64,000 bases of DNA from Nonomuraea sp. NEAU-A123 (GCF_018603905.1 NZ_JAHFZZ010000005.1:372001-436000), one strand, 5' to 3'; positions 52,628 through 61,477 are shown, counted from the stretch's first letter. A program made the numbers and translations. Notes: generated by a model not told the origin, from the letters alone.

Positions 52628-55600
52628 TCACTCACCGGCCAGCCCGAGCACCTCCTCGGCGGTCAGCCCACGGCCCCGGCGCCGTGCCTCGCCGTACCGG
52701 CCGGGCCCAAGCGCACGTGCGGCCCCGGCGGCCACCTCGGCCACTTCAGTCACATCGGCCTCCCCGGCTACCTCCCCGGCCATCTCCCTGGTCACGTCCT
52801 CGGTCACCCCGGCCGTCTCGTGGTCGGCGACCAGATCCGTCCCGCGCAGTGACGCTGCGGCGCCGATGAGTGTCGCGGCCCGCTCCGCGTCACCGGCCAG
52901 CAGCGCGGCCCCGGCGAGACCGTCCACCGCGTCCGCGGCGGCCGGCAGATTCCCGCCGCGCACGGCAGTCTCGAACGCGGCACGGTGGTGGGCGCGGGCC
53001 TGCGCGGCGTCCCCGTCCATGGCGGCCGCCCAGCCGAGCCCGGTGAGGATGCGGGCCCGAATCCGCTGCGCGGTGATCGAGGCATCCCCGCACCCGGCAA
53101 GCGCCGCCTCGTACAACTGCCGGGCCGTGCGCGGTTCGCCGGATCGCCGGGCGAGGTCGGCGAGGCCACGGCGGGCGTCGGCGAGCAGGTCCGGCGCGCC
53201 GACCGCGCGGGCGCACTCGGCCGCGCGCTCGTAGCCGGCTCGGGCAGCCGCGAGGTCGCCGTCCTCCGCCAGGAGGTCGGCACGGCGGGTGAGCAGGTCC
53301 GCGGTGTCCTCCGTACGGCCCAGCTCCTCGATGAGCGTGATGGCCTCATCCATCCACGCCACTGAGCGTGCCCGCTCCCCACGCGATGCCGCGATCCCGG
53401 CGAGCTTGTCCAGCGCGTTCGCGATCGCCCAGCGATCACCGGCCGACCGGAAACCGGCCAGCGCGGTCGTGAGCTCGGCCTCGGCCGCCGAGGTCTGCCC
53501 GCCGAGCAGCAGCCGCAGGCCGTCGCCCATGCGCAGGAACGCCTGTGACCACGGGTCGGTGTCGAACAGCCGGTGCTGCCGCGTGGGGTCGACGTCGACC
53601 AGGCGTCCGGCCACCGCGAGCAGGAACACGACGTGGGGCCGCCGCAGCGGCCGGTCGTACGCGGCGAGGCCGGCGGCGGCGCGGTCCAGGTGGTCGCGCA
53701 AACCGGCGTCGGTACCGTTGCCGGTCGCGGCGGCGGTCACCACGCAGCACGCGTACTCCTCGGCCTCTTCAGCCGGAAACCCATCACCCAGCTCGCCGAG
53801 CAGCCGGGCGGCAAGTGGGGCGACCTCGCCACGCAGGCCGCGCAGCCACCAGAACCAGGACAGGGCCGCGAGCAGCCGCGACGCCAGCGGCGGGTCGGCG
53901 GTGACGGCCCAGCCCAGTGCGGCCAGCAGGTTGCCGTGCTCCGCGCCCAGCCGGTCGAGCCAGTCCAGTTGGTCGGGTCCCCGCAGGTGGTGGTCGGCGA
54001 CTTCGGCCAGCGCGGTGAAGCACTCCGCGTGCGCCCGCAGGCATTCCGCCCGCTCCCCGGTCTCGGCGAGCCGCTCCGCGCAGTACGCGCGCACTGTCTC
54101 CAGCATCCGGTACCGGCCGTCGTGCGCCTCGACCAGCGACTTGTCCACCAGCCCGGCCAGTACACCCGCCACATCGTCGTACCCGACCGGCCCGTCCAGG
54201 CCACAGACCTGCTCCGCGTCCGTCAGGGTGGCGCCGCTGGCGAACACGGTGAGCCGGCGCGCGAGCGCCTGCTCATGCGCGTCGAGCAGCCCCCAGCTCC
54301 AGTCGACCACCGCGCGCAGCGTCTGATGCCGGGGCGCCGCGGTGCGCTCGCCGCGCGACAGCAGCCGGAACCGGTCGGCCAGCCGCGCGTCCACCTCCTC
54401 CAGGGTGAACGAGCGCAGCCGGGCCGCCGCCAGCTCGATGGCCAGAGGCAGCCCGTCCAGGGCGGCGCAGATCCGCCGCACCGCGCCGATCGTGGCGGCG
54501 TCCACGACGAACCCGTGCCGTACGGCGGCGGCTCGGTCGGCGAACAGCCGCACCGCCGGGCAGGCCAGCGCTTCGGCGAGCGTGGCGTCGGGTCCGGGCA
54601 CGGCCAACTGCCCGACCGGGAACAGGACCTCGCCGGTGATGCCGAGCGCCTCCCGGCTGGTGGCCAGGATCCGCAGCGCGGGGCAGGCGGCCAGAAGCCA
54701 GTGCGCGAGCCCGGCCGCGCCCGCGATGACGTGCTCGCAGTTGTCCAGAATCACCAGCACCGGCCGGTCGGCCAGCGCCGCGACGAGCCGATCCGCCGGC
54801 GGTCCCGACTCGCGGAGACCCAGCGCGGCGGCCACGGCCGGCGCCACCTGCGCCCCGTCGCTCAACGGGGACAGGTCGACGAAGCACACCTCCCCGGACA
54901 TTCGGCCGCTCGCCTCCACCGCCAGCCGCGTCTTGCCGGTGCCGCCCGAACCGGTCAGCGTGACCAGCCGTGACCCGGCCAGCAGCGTCGCGAGCCGGCG
55001 GAGCTCCTCCGCCCTGCCGACGAAGCTGGTGAGCTGGGCCGGCACCCGCCGGACCGCCGCGGTGGCCGTCGCTTCCGCGCGCAGGATGGACAGGTGCGCT
55101 TCGGCCAGCTCGGCGGACGGGTCGACGCCCAGCTCGTCGCCCAGGAATCGGCGGGCCTCCTCGAACACGGTGAGCGCTTCCGCCTGCCGGCCACCGGCGT
55201 AGAGGGCCCGCATCAGCAGCGCCCGTGCCCGCTCGCGCAACGGGTGCGCCTCGACCAGTTCCGCCAGTTCCGCGGCCACCGTGTGGTGCTCGCCCAGGGC
55301 CAGTGCGGCCTCGGCCCGGTCCTCCATCGCCGCCAGCCGTTCCTCCAGCAGCCGGGCTGCTGCCGCCTCCGCGAACGGCGCGTCCAGTACGTCCGCGAGC
55401 GCCGGCCCGCGCCACAGGTCCAACGCCTCACCCAGCAACACCGCGGCCCCCGCCGGGTCCCCGCCGGCCAGCGCGTGCCTGCCCTGACCGGCGAGCCGGG
55501 CGAACCGGTGCGCGTCCACCGCGTCGAGGTCGACCGAGAGCCGGTAGCCCGCCGATCCGAACTCCACGGCGGGTCCGTCACGCAGACCTCGCCGGAGCCG

Positions 55601-55804
55601 GGAGACCTGCGACTGCAGCGCGTGCGCCACGTCGGCGTGCGCGTCCTCGCCGTACAGCCCGGCGGCCAGCCGGCCGACGCTCACCGCCCGGCCGGCCTCC
55701 AGCAGCAGCATCGCCAGCAGCGACCGCATCTGTGGACCGCCCACCGCCACCGGGTCCCCATCGGGCAGATGCGCCTCAACAGGTCCCAACACGCCGAACC
55801 GCAT
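52628..55804 (-). CDS. AfsR/SARP-family regulator with NTPase and TPR domains
   Basis: Regulator of 1058 residues. OmpR-type winged helix (residues about 1-90, MRFGVLGPVEAHLPDG), bacterial transcriptional activator domain (about 95-245, DAHRFARLAGQGRHAL...LGDELGVDPSAEL), NB-ARC-type ATPase with Walker A TGSGGTGKTRL (285-293) and VLVILDNCEHVI, then TPR-like helices. These activate secondary-metabolite or stress genes in actinomycetes. A GEVAGEADVTEVAEVAAG low-complexity tract (52729-52820) interrupts the C terminus. ATG 55804 gives the family N terminus. Divergent from the cysteine-dioxygenase-like gene. Confidence 0.9.
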   Translation of the reverse strand: MRFGVLGPVEAHLPDGDPVAVGGPQMRSLLAMLLLEAGRAVSVGRLAAGLYGEDAHADVAHALQSQVSRLRRGLRDGPAVEFGSAGYRLSVDLDAVDAHRFARLAGQGRHALAGGDPAGAAVLLGEALDLWRGPALADVLDAPFAEAAAARLLEERLAAMEDRAEAALALGEHHTVAAELAELVEAHPLRERARALLMRALYAGGRQAEALTVFEEARRFLGDELGVDPSAELAEAHLSILRAEATATAAVRRVPAQLTSFVGRAEELRRLATLLAGSRLVTLTGSGGTGKTRLAVEASGRMSGEVCFVDLSPLSDGAQVAPAVAAALGLRESGPPADRLVAALADRPVLVILDNCEHVIAGAAGLAHWLLAACPALRILATSREALGITGEVLFPVGQLAVPGPDATLAEALACPAVRLFADRAAAVRHGFVVDAATIGAVRRICAALDGLPLAIELAAARLRSFTLEEVDARLADRFRLLSRGERTAAPRHQTLRAVVDWSWGLLDAHEQALARRLTVFASGATLTDAEQVCGLDGPVGYDDVAGVLAGLVDKSLVEAHDGRYRMLETVRAYCAERLAETGERAECLRAHAECFTALAEVADHHLRGPDQLDWLDRLGAEHGNLLAALGWAVTADPPLASRLLAALSWFWWLRGLRGEVAPLAARLLGELGDGFPAEEAEEYACCVVTAAATGNGTDAGLRDHLDRAAAGLAAYDRPLRRPHVVFLLAVAGRLVDVDPTRQHRLFDTDPWSQAFLRMGDGLRLLLGGQTSAAEAELTTALAGFRSAGDRWAIANALDKLAGIAASRGERARSVAWMDEAITLIEELGRTEDTADLLTRRADLLAEDGDLAAARAGYERAAECARAVGAPDLLADARRGLADLARRSGEPRTARQLYEAALAGCGDASITAQRIRARILTGLGWAAAMDGDAAQARAHHRAAFETAVRGGNLPAAADAVDGLAGAALLAGDAERAATLIGAAASLRGTDLVADHETAGVTEDVTREMAGEVAGEADVTEVAEVAAGAARALGPGRYGEARRRGRGLTAEEVLGLAGE

Positions 55805-55924
55805 CAACAGCCCCCGGCTTCGCACATGCCGACAATTATGCCAATCGTGCCTCTCGGCTCCGTCCGGTCGTACGCACCGCAGGCACTCCACCTCGCGGGG
55901 ATCTCGTGCTAGCTTTTCTATATC

Positions 55925-55937
55925 TTCCTAGTAGGAA
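55925..55937. promoter_or_regulatory. palindrome before the cysteine-dioxygenase-like gene
   Basis: TTCCTA-G-TAGGAA is a perfect 6-bp dyad 11 bp before ATG 55949, inside an AT-rich stretch (TTTTCTATATC). It could be an operator in the SARP/CDO-like divergent gap. Confidence 0.45.
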
Positions 55938-55948
55938 AAGTGGGGATT

Positions 55949-56452
55949 ATGAGCGCTGATCTCGCCGCCGGTCATCAGGCGTACAAGCCGGAAGAGTGCG
56001 CCGAGCTCGCCCGCCGGGCCGCGGAGTCCGTCGACATCGGCGAGCTGCCGCGGAGCGGGCCCGGGGGTTATGTGCTGCTGTGGTCGGACGAGCGGTCCAT
56101 CGCCTGGCTCAACACGTGGTGGGAGGCTCGCGACACCGGCTTCCACGACCACGACGGATCGGCGGTCGGCGTGTACGTCCTGGCGGGCAGGGTGTCCAAC
56201 GAGGGACTCCCGATCGAAGGCACGCGGCGCGTCGGGTTTTACGGAGCGGGCGAGTCGTTCTCCTTCCCCGGAACCGGCATCCACCGGATGGATCACGAGG
56301 CGGGCGCGATCACGATCCACGTCTACTCGCCACCGCTGCGCGGCATCGGGCACTACGAGGTGGTGGACGGGTTCCTGCGGCGCACCCCCGGCTCCCCCGA
56401 TGAGGCCTCACCACCGAGCCCGGGCCTGCGCGAGGCGCTCGGCGTCGGCTGA
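55949..56452 (+). CDS. cysteine dioxygenase-like cupin protein
   Basis: Cupin of 167 residues. The iron-ligand HxH is in FHDHDGSAVGVYVL, with the later His in GIHRMDHEAGAITIHVYSPPL, as in the type I cysteine dioxygenase superfamily. True substrate unknown; thiol oxidation or a related mono-iron reaction is inferred. The intramolecular Cys-Tyr crosslink Cys is not evident. ATG 55949 follows GTGGGG. Divergent from the SARP gene. Confidence 0.8.
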   Translation: MSADLAAGHQAYKPEECAELARRAAESVDIGELPRSGPGGYVLLWSDERSIAWLNTWWEARDTGFHDHDGSAVGVYVLAGRVSNEGLPIEGTRRVGFYGAGESFSFPGTGIHRMDHEAGAITIHVYSPPLRGIGHYEVVDGFLRRTPGSPDEASPPSPGLREALGVG

Positions 56453-56519
56453 CACTTCTCCCGCGACAGCACTACCAGCGAGGCTCTGGTCGACCACGAA
56501 GCGGTCGCTCCCACGCCGT

Positions 56520-57470
56520 TCACGGTGTGAGGTTCGCGCGGTACCAGTCGAGGGTGGCGGCGATGGCGTTGGCATGCGGTGTCGCGATGAACGGGCCGAA
56601 GGTGCGGGTGAACTTCGAGGCGTCGGCCACGAAGGGGCGCTCGCGCTGGTACCAGGTCTCGCCGAGGGCGCGGACGGTGGGATTCACCATTCCGATGATG
56701 CGTTGCATGGGGCGGCCGAGGGCTGCTGTTCTGCCGGGTCGGCCTAACTCGGCGAAGACCAAGTCGAGGAACTGCCTGCCGGTCACGGGCGGTGCCGCCG
56801 GCAGGTGCCAGGCCTGGCCGTCGGCCCGCCCGTCGTTGCCGAGCAGCACCAGCCCTTTGGCGATGTCGGGCAGGTAGCTGAGTGAGTGGGGCTGGTCGAG
56901 TGGACCGACCCAGCGGGCGACCTTCCCGCCGAGCGCGGCGGCGAACACGGTCGTACCGGCGATGGTGTTGACGCCGCCGGGGCCGTAGTAGTCGGGGGCT
57001 CTGCCGATGGCGACGCGCAGGGAGCCGGAGCGGTGCGCCGCCAGGAGCGCCTGGGCCATCTCGGCGCGGACGCGGCCCTTGGGGTTGCGGGCGGCATACG
57101 GCATGTCCTCGGTCATGGGGCTGCTGACGGGGCCGTACATGTACAGGTTGTCGGCGAAGACCAGTTTGGCGCCCGCGGCGGCCGCGCCCTGGGACACCGC
57201 GTCGGTCAGGTGGGGGAACTCCTGCACCCACCGGTCATAAGCGGGGGCGGCGCAGTGGTAGACGACATGGGCGCCGTCACAGGCGGTCTTGGCGCCGGCG
57301 GGTGTGGTGATGTCGCCTTGGTGGACCTCGACACCGGGCAGCGCCGGGATCCGGCCGCTGCGGTTGACCGCGCGGACGCGGTGTCCCTGGGAGACGAGTT
57401 CGCGGAGCACAGAGCCGCCCACGGCGCCGCCGGCGCCGAGGACGACATGCAGGTCGGATACAGCGGGCAC
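56520..57470 (-). CDS. NAD(P)-dependent epimerase/dehydratase family protein
   Basis: Short-chain extended Rossmann protein of 316 residues. It has DLHVVLGAGGAVGGSVLRELVSQGHRVRAVNRSG (GxGGxxG), DNLYMYGPVSSPMTE as the YxxxK-equivalent region, and GPLDQPHSLSYLPDIAKGLVLLGN. The active-site YxxxK appears as MYGPV, so catalytic activity is uncertain; NmrA-like sensor or reductase roles are alternatives. GTG 57470 has an excellent GAGGAGG site 5 bases upstream. Divergent from a TetR gene at 57575. Confidence 0.8.
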   Translation of the reverse strand: MPAVSDLHVVLGAGGAVGGSVLRELVSQGHRVRAVNRSGRIPALPGVEVHQGDITTPAGAKTACDGAHVVYHCAAPAYDRWVQEFPHLTDAVSQGAAAAGAKLVFADNLYMYGPVSSPMTEDMPYAARNPKGRVRAEMAQALLAAHRSGSLRVAIGRAPDYYGPGGVNTIAGTTVFAAALGGKVARWVGPLDQPHSLSYLPDIAKGLVLLGNDGRADGQAWHLPAAPPVTGRQFLDLVFAELGRPGRTAALGRPMQRIIGMVNPTVRALGETWYQRERPFVADASKFTRTFGPFIATPHANAIAATLDWYRANLTP

Positions 57471-57529
57471 AGCGGCCTCCTCGAGTGGTTCTCCCCAGGG
57501 TCGTGTGATCGGCCGCGGGGAGCGGAACA

Positions 57530-57552
57530 GTTTCGTAATGCTGTTATGAAAC
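57530..57552. promoter_or_regulatory. candidate TetR operator
   Basis: GTTTCGTAA (57530-57538) and TTATGAAAC (57544-57552) form a 9-bp dyad with one mismatch and a 5-bp spacer. The gap lies between the epimerase-like gene and the TetR gene; a TetR dimer site is likely. Confidence 0.6.
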
Positions 57553-57574
57553 ATGGTTACGGTATGCTTGTCAA

Positions 57575-58177
57575 ATGGCCCGCCCACGCACACGCGACTA
57601 CGACGAGTTGCGCCGAGACCTCCTGGACGCAGCCGGACGACTGCTCGCTGAGGAAGGCCCGCAGGCGCTGAGCACAAGACGAGTGGCCCAGGAAGTCGGT
57701 ACGTCCACCACGGCCGTGTACAACCTCTTCGGCGACAAAGCCGGCCTGCTGCGCGCGATGTTCCTGGAAGGGTTCGCCCGGCTCGGCCAGCAGTTCGCCA
57801 TGGTGCCGCGCGATGGCGACCCAGAGAACGATCTGATGGCCCTCGGATACGCCTATCGGGCCGCCGCTCTGGCCAACCCTCACCTGTACGAGCTGATGTT
57901 CGGACGGCCCATCGCGGACTTCCGGCCCGACGAGGCGGCCCTGGCGCAGATCCAGGGGACGTTCGACACCCTGGTCGGCGCCGTCGCGCGGTGCATCGAT
58001 GCGGGGCGGTTCGCCCCGTCCGACCCCTACGACGTCGCGGTCCACCTCAACGCCCTGGTGCACGGACTGGCGAGCCTGGAACTTCAGGGCGCCCTGGCCG
58101 ACCGCGAGCAGGCCGACCGTCACTGGCGCATCGCCCTGGAGGCCACCTTCCGCGGCCACCGCGCCACCCTGGCGTGA
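57575..58177 (+). CDS. TetR-family regulator
   Basis: Regulator of 200 residues. Helix-turn-helix: RDLLDAAGRLLAEEGPQALSTRRVAQEVGTSTTAVYNLFGDKAGLLRAMF, and a TetR_C_13/WHG-type C terminus (LYELMFGRPIADFRPDEAALAQIQGTFDTLVGAVARCIDAGRF). Divergent from the epimerase-like gene with a dyad between, so it likely represses that gene. A small gene follows after 33 bp on the same strand. Confidence 0.9.
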   Translation: MARPRTRDYDELRRDLLDAAGRLLAEEGPQALSTRRVAQEVGTSTTAVYNLFGDKAGLLRAMFLEGFARLGQQFAMVPRDGDPENDLMALGYAYRAAALANPHLYELMFGRPIADFRPDEAALAQIQGTFDTLVGAVARCIDAGRFAPSDPYDVAVHLNALVHGLASLELQGALADREQADRHWRIALEATFRGHRATLA

Positions 58178-58210
58178 CGTCGATATCAGGGGTGACGGTA
58201 CGACTCCAAT

Positions 58211-58573
58211 GTGTGCCTCACCATCACCGCACTCGGCAACGGTAGGTATGCCGCCGAAATCGGCCTGGACTACCGCATCGGCCAGGATGACGCCCAGGCG
58301 ATCATCGACGCCATCGGTGACCCCGTCAGCGCCACCGTGCTCGACGACGACGGCGGGGTCTTGAGAACGTTGTTCGTCACCCCCATCTTCGTCCAGGGCG
58401 CTTCACCGGACGCCGGATACAGCGTCGGCGCCCGCGCCGAGGGTCCGGGAGGCCTGCTGAACGTAGATTCCGGCATCGACACGCTGCGCGGCCGGGTCAC
58501 GATGTACGACCCGCGCACGGGGACGACTCGGACCTTCACCACACCGGTGGTGTCGATAACCATCGTCGCCTAG
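58211..58573 (+). CDS. hypothetical protein
   Basis: A 120-residue soluble, beta-rich, acidic protein beginning CLTITALGNGRYAAEIGLDY and ending GTTRTFTTPVVSITIVA. No signal peptide or known motif is seen. GTG 58211 is the likely start, without a clear ribosome site. Same strand as the TetR gene, perhaps its operon partner. I do not recognise a family. Confidence 0.6.
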   Translation: MCLTITALGNGRYAAEIGLDYRIGQDDAQAIIDAIGDPVSATVLDDDGGVLRTLFVTPIFVQGASPDAGYSVGARAEGPGGLLNVDSGIDTLRGRVTMYDPRTGTTRTFTTPVVSITIVA

Positions 58574-58621
58574 CGAATTTGAGCGGTGCCCAGCACGAGC
58601 CCCCGATGCAGGTCGGGGGGC

Positions 58622-59125
58622 TCAGTGGTGGTAGGCGTGGACCACCGCATGGCCCTTGCCCTTGCCGATGATCCATTTGTTGATCGGCGTGGTGACCAGG
58701 AAGGCGATCACCAGGGACAGCGCCAGGGCGCCCCAGAACAGTCCGGAGGCCAAGGTGGCGTTCATGGCGCCGGGGATGACGAGCATCACGCCGTTGTCCA
58801 CGATCTCCATCACGATGATCGACACGGTGTCGGCGGCCAGCGCCAGCTTGATCGCGGTGCTCCAGTTCACGCCTGCCCGGCGGAGCGGCAGCAGCGTCAG
58901 CAGGTAGCCGAAGAAGAAGGCGAGCACCACGGCTATGGCGATCGACGGGGCCGCGCTCCAGCCAAGTGCGGTGGCGATCACCAGGCCGAGGATCTCACCG
59001 ATGGCACACCCGGTCAGGCAGTGCAGGGTCGCCGACGCCGCCGTCGACCACGACGCTTTGCCGGGTTGGGCGGCGGGTCCATGTCCCTCGGGGTGTGGCA
59101 TGTGCTGGTGGTGCTGCTCGCTCAT
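58622..59125 (-). CDS. DUF4396 membrane protein, copper-associated
   Basis: A 167-residue protein with a His/Met-rich N terminus (SEQHHQHMPHPEGHG) and four hydrophobic helices, the first with a Cys pair (HCLTGCAIGEILGL). DUF4396 proteins are of unknown function; the His-rich head and the CsoR-like operator 37 bp upstream of its start suggest copper handling. ATG 59125 follows GGGAG. First gene of a metal-related island reaching 62083. Confidence 0.82.
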   Translation of the reverse strand: MSEQHHQHMPHPEGHGPAAQPGKASWSTAASATLHCLTGCAIGEILGLVIATALGWSAAPSIAIAVVLAFFFGYLLTLLPLRRAGVNWSTAIKLALAADTVSIIVMEIVDNGVMLVIPGAMNATLASGLFWGALALSLVIAFLVTTPINKWIIGKGKGHAVVHAYHH

Positions 59126-59161
59126 GAAGTACTCCCAAGTTAACTGACTTGCCTCCAAGCT

Positions 59162-59178
59162 ATACCCCCCACGGGTAT
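59162..59178. promoter_or_regulatory. CsoR-like copper operator
   Basis: ATACCC-CCCAC-GGGTAT is a perfect 6-bp dyad with the TACCC...GGGTA pattern of actinobacterial CsoR sites, directly upstream of the DUF4396 gene. No csoR gene is in the window. Confidence 0.65.
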
Positions 59179-59439
59179 TCAGGCAAGCGGGAGGGAGGCA
59201 CCTTGTCGATGGCGGCTCGCTGTGGTTCAGCCGCGGATCGATGCAGGCGGCGCGGGTCGTGGCGCCTGCATCGGACCCGCACCCGGGTCATGTCGACCGC
59301 ATGGCCAAGACTGAAGCTGGCTACCGAAGGGGGGTATGAAGGACACGGTCAGATGGCCCCGGTATGTCGGCGGACGCCGGGTGTCCGCCGCCCAGGAAGG
59401 TCTGCGGGGCCGCTGATCGTGAAGCCCAGGTGATCCGGC
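59179..59439. other. intergenic, no gene recognised
   Basis: This 261-bp stretch shows no convincing gene. A TACC...GGTA element (59322-59336) with a run of six G residues resembles half of the CsoR-like box. A short plus-strand frame ending at 59338 (coding-like HPGHVDRMAKTEAGY) has no start. Confidence 0.3.
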
Positions 59440-60390
59440 TCAGAGGCTGAGGAGGGAGTGGCAGTGGTGGGCGAGGAACGCGCTCACACCGGGAACGGCG
59501 GCCAAGATGGCCGGGCCCGCCAGCAACAGCGTGACCGCGACCCGCCCGGCGAGACGTTCTCGCCGGGCGAGTGGCGCCTCCGGGTTCAACATCCGGCGGA
59601 CGCGGGTCAGGGCCGTCTGGCCGCCCGCGCCCAAGGCGAAGGCCGGTACCCGTCCGGTCGCGAGCCTGACCAGGGCCGCGGCGATGTGCACGCGCGGATG
59701 ACGGCGGGCCGCGACGTCGTCGGCCAGGAGTTCGACCAGTCGGGCGATCTCGGCCTGCGCGCGTACGAACAGCGGGACGCCGGGGAAGGCCCGCAGCAGG
59801 GCCTCGGTGCCGGCCAGGACCAGATGATGCCGCCCGCGCAGGTGGGCCTGCTCGTGCGCGAGCACGGCGGCGACGTGCTCGGGAGCCAGAGACCGCAGCG
59901 CGCCGGTGGTGATGACGGCCTTGCCGTTCCTGCCGGGCAGGCAGTACGCCATGCATTCCTCGTAGTCGACCACGACCGCGCCCAGTTCGCCGTCGTGCCG
60001 TCCGAGCAGGGCGAGCGCCTCGGCGTGCCGCCGCCTTTCCCGGCGGGCGCCGAGCAGGACCGCCCCGCCGGTATAGAGCACCCGCGCCACGAGAAGCCCG
60101 GCGGCGGCGAGGCCCACGCGCGTGCTCGTGGTGCTCAGCGTCGCTCCGTCGCCGAGCAGGGCGGCGCAGGCCTCGAACAGTTCGGCGAGCTCATGCCCCA
60201 CCACCGAGGCGGGCACGGCCACGGCGAACGCCGACAGCAGCGCCGAGATGATCACCGAAATGCTCGCCGCCTGCCACATCGCGATCGCCAGCCGAGGTGC
60301 ACGGTCCGCCCAGGTGGCCCGCCTCAGGAGTCGCGGGAGAACCAGGGCCGCGAAAACGCAGTACGACGCGAGGATCGCTGCCACGATCAT
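59440..60390 (-). CDS. M56-family zinc metallopeptidase (BlaR1/MecR1-like)
   Basis: Membrane protein of 316 residues with four or more helices. The zinc-binding VLAHEQAHLRGRHH motif is on a cytoplasmic loop; a downstream Glu (ELLADDVA) is the third ligand. M56 proteins relieve BlaI/MecI-type repression by proteolysis; this one lacks an extracellular penicillin-binding sensor domain. Its start overlaps the BlaI stop by 4 nt. In a metal context it may act on the CopY-like repressor. Confidence 0.9.
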   Translation of the reverse strand: MIVAAILASYCVFAALVLPRLLRRATWADRAPRLAIAMWQAASISVIISALLSAFAVAVPASVVGHELAELFEACAALLGDGATLSTTSTRVGLAAAGLLVARVLYTGGAVLLGARRERRRHAEALALLGRHDGELGAVVVDYEECMAYCLPGRNGKAVITTGALRSLAPEHVAAVLAHEQAHLRGRHHLVLAGTEALLRAFPGVPLFVRAQAEIARLVELLADDVAARRHPRVHIAAALVRLATGRVPAFALGAGGQTALTRVRRMLNPEAPLARRERLAGRVAVTLLLAGPAILAAVPGVSAFLAHHCHSLLSL

Positions 60391-60761
60391 GACCGGCGTC
60401 CCTTCGGCGGGTAGACCTGGAGTGCCGCATCCAGGGCGTTCGCCTCTTCAGGGGTGAGCCGTTCGAGGAAGTGCACCAGCGTGGCCGCCCGGTTTCCGCT
60501 CCTGGACAGCGAATCGCGCATCACCTCAGCGGTGTAGGCCTCCTTGGAGGACACCGTCTCGTAGACGTAGGCCCGGCCGACCGGCTCGCGCTTGAGCAGG
60601 CCCTTGGTGTGGAGCTTGTCCATCACGGTCATCACCGTCGTATAGGCGATGGTGCGTTCCCGTTGGAGATGTTCCAGTACGTCCCTGACCGAGGCGGGCG
60701 CGTTGGTGGCCCACATACGATCCATGATCGTGGACTCGAGCTCTCCCAGGCGGCGCACCAT
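60387..60761 (-). CDS. BlaI/MecI/CopY-family repressor
   Basis: Winged-helix repressor of 124 residues: MVRRLGELESTIMDRMWATNAPASVRDVLEHLQRERTIAYTTVMTVMDKLHTKGLLKREPVGRAYVYETVSS is the standard domain, followed by a dimerisation helix ending FLERLTPEEANALDAAL. ATG 60761 has a GGAG site. It is cotranscribed with the M56 gene and divergent from the DUF6153-like gene, with CTACGA/TCGTAG dyads in the gap. Confidence 0.92.
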   Translation of the reverse strand: MVRRLGELESTIMDRMWATNAPASVRDVLEHLQRERTIAYTTVMTVMDKLHTKGLLKREPVGRAYVYETVSSKEAYTAEVMRDSLSRSGNRAATLVHFLERLTPEEANALDAALQVYPPKGRRS

Positions 60762-60934
60762 CTGACCATCTCCTCTGGCTGTCGTCCGCCTGATGCTACC
60801 GGCGATCGTAGATACGCTTCGGGCTCGCCCGATGGCCTCCGGCGACCGTACGTGCTTCGTCGGAGGGCCGCGAGCTGACCCGTGGGCGGGCATCGCGGTT
60901 GGGCGCGGTGATGTCGGCGCGCTTGACGCCTGAC

Positions 60935-60950
60935 CTACGACCCATCGTAG
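60935..60950. promoter_or_regulatory. candidate BlaI/CopY operator
   Basis: CTACGA-CCCA-TCGTAG is a perfect 6-bp dyad upstream of the DUF6153-like gene. A half-copy TCGTAG lies at 60806-60811, close to the BlaI start. The 236-bp gap (60762-60997) thus has a site near each gene. Confidence 0.55.
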
Positions 60951-60997
60951 TAAGCTGGCGGGACTCGGACAGTTTCCGGTTCGTTCCAGGGGAGCCA

Positions 60998-61399
60998 GTG
61001 GGAGTTCTGCGGCAGGGCCTCGCGTTGCGGGTCGCGCGTGGCTTCCTGCTCGTCGTTCTCTCTTTGGGCGTGTGCGGCATGCATACGCTGGGCCATCTTG
61101 ATGGTCGACATGGCGACCCCTCGACCGGCATGCATGGCATCAGCGCCGACATCGAAACCCTTCCGGCGGGACTCCAGGTGTTCGCGCCTGGCCGAGATAT
61201 GCCGGGGTTCGATCCGACGAGCGTGTGCTTGGCGGTACTGACCTCTCTTCTGCTCATGGTGCTGATGACCGCCTGGGTTCGATCGAGGCGGGCAGTCACC
61301 GGCATCGACGGGCCGCTCTCACCTGTCCGGCAGGTCGCCAGGCCGCCGCCGGAGCCCACCTCTCTGCGCCTGGCACGTCTCTCTCTGCTGCGCATATAG
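60998..61399 (+). CDS. DUF6153-like small membrane protein
   Basis: Protein of 133 residues. Helix 1 is VARGFLLVVLSLGVCGMHTLGHLDGRHGD (Cys and His at the membrane), helix 2 VCLAVLTSLLLMVLMTAWV; the basic tail ends SLRLARLSLLRI, as in DUF6153 proteins that commonly sit by DUF305. Function unknown, likely metal-related. GTG 60998 follows AGGGGAG. The DUF305 gene follows after 78 bp. Confidence 0.78.
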   Translation: MGVLRQGLALRVARGFLLVVLSLGVCGMHTLGHLDGRHGDPSTGMHGISADIETLPAGLQVFAPGRDMPGFDPTSVCLAVLTSLLLMVLMTAWVRSRRAVTGIDGPLSPVRQVARPPPEPTSLRLARLSLLRI

Positions 61400-61477
61400 G
61401 CCGATGACCACGCGCGGATGGGCTCCGAGGCTGTCCGCAAAGGCCGACAGTTCTGACAACAGAGAGAACAAGTAACC

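Noticed and set aside
59149..59433. Plus-strand gene in the gap before M56
   Set aside because: The open frame is Arg-rich with no recognisable start signal or motif.
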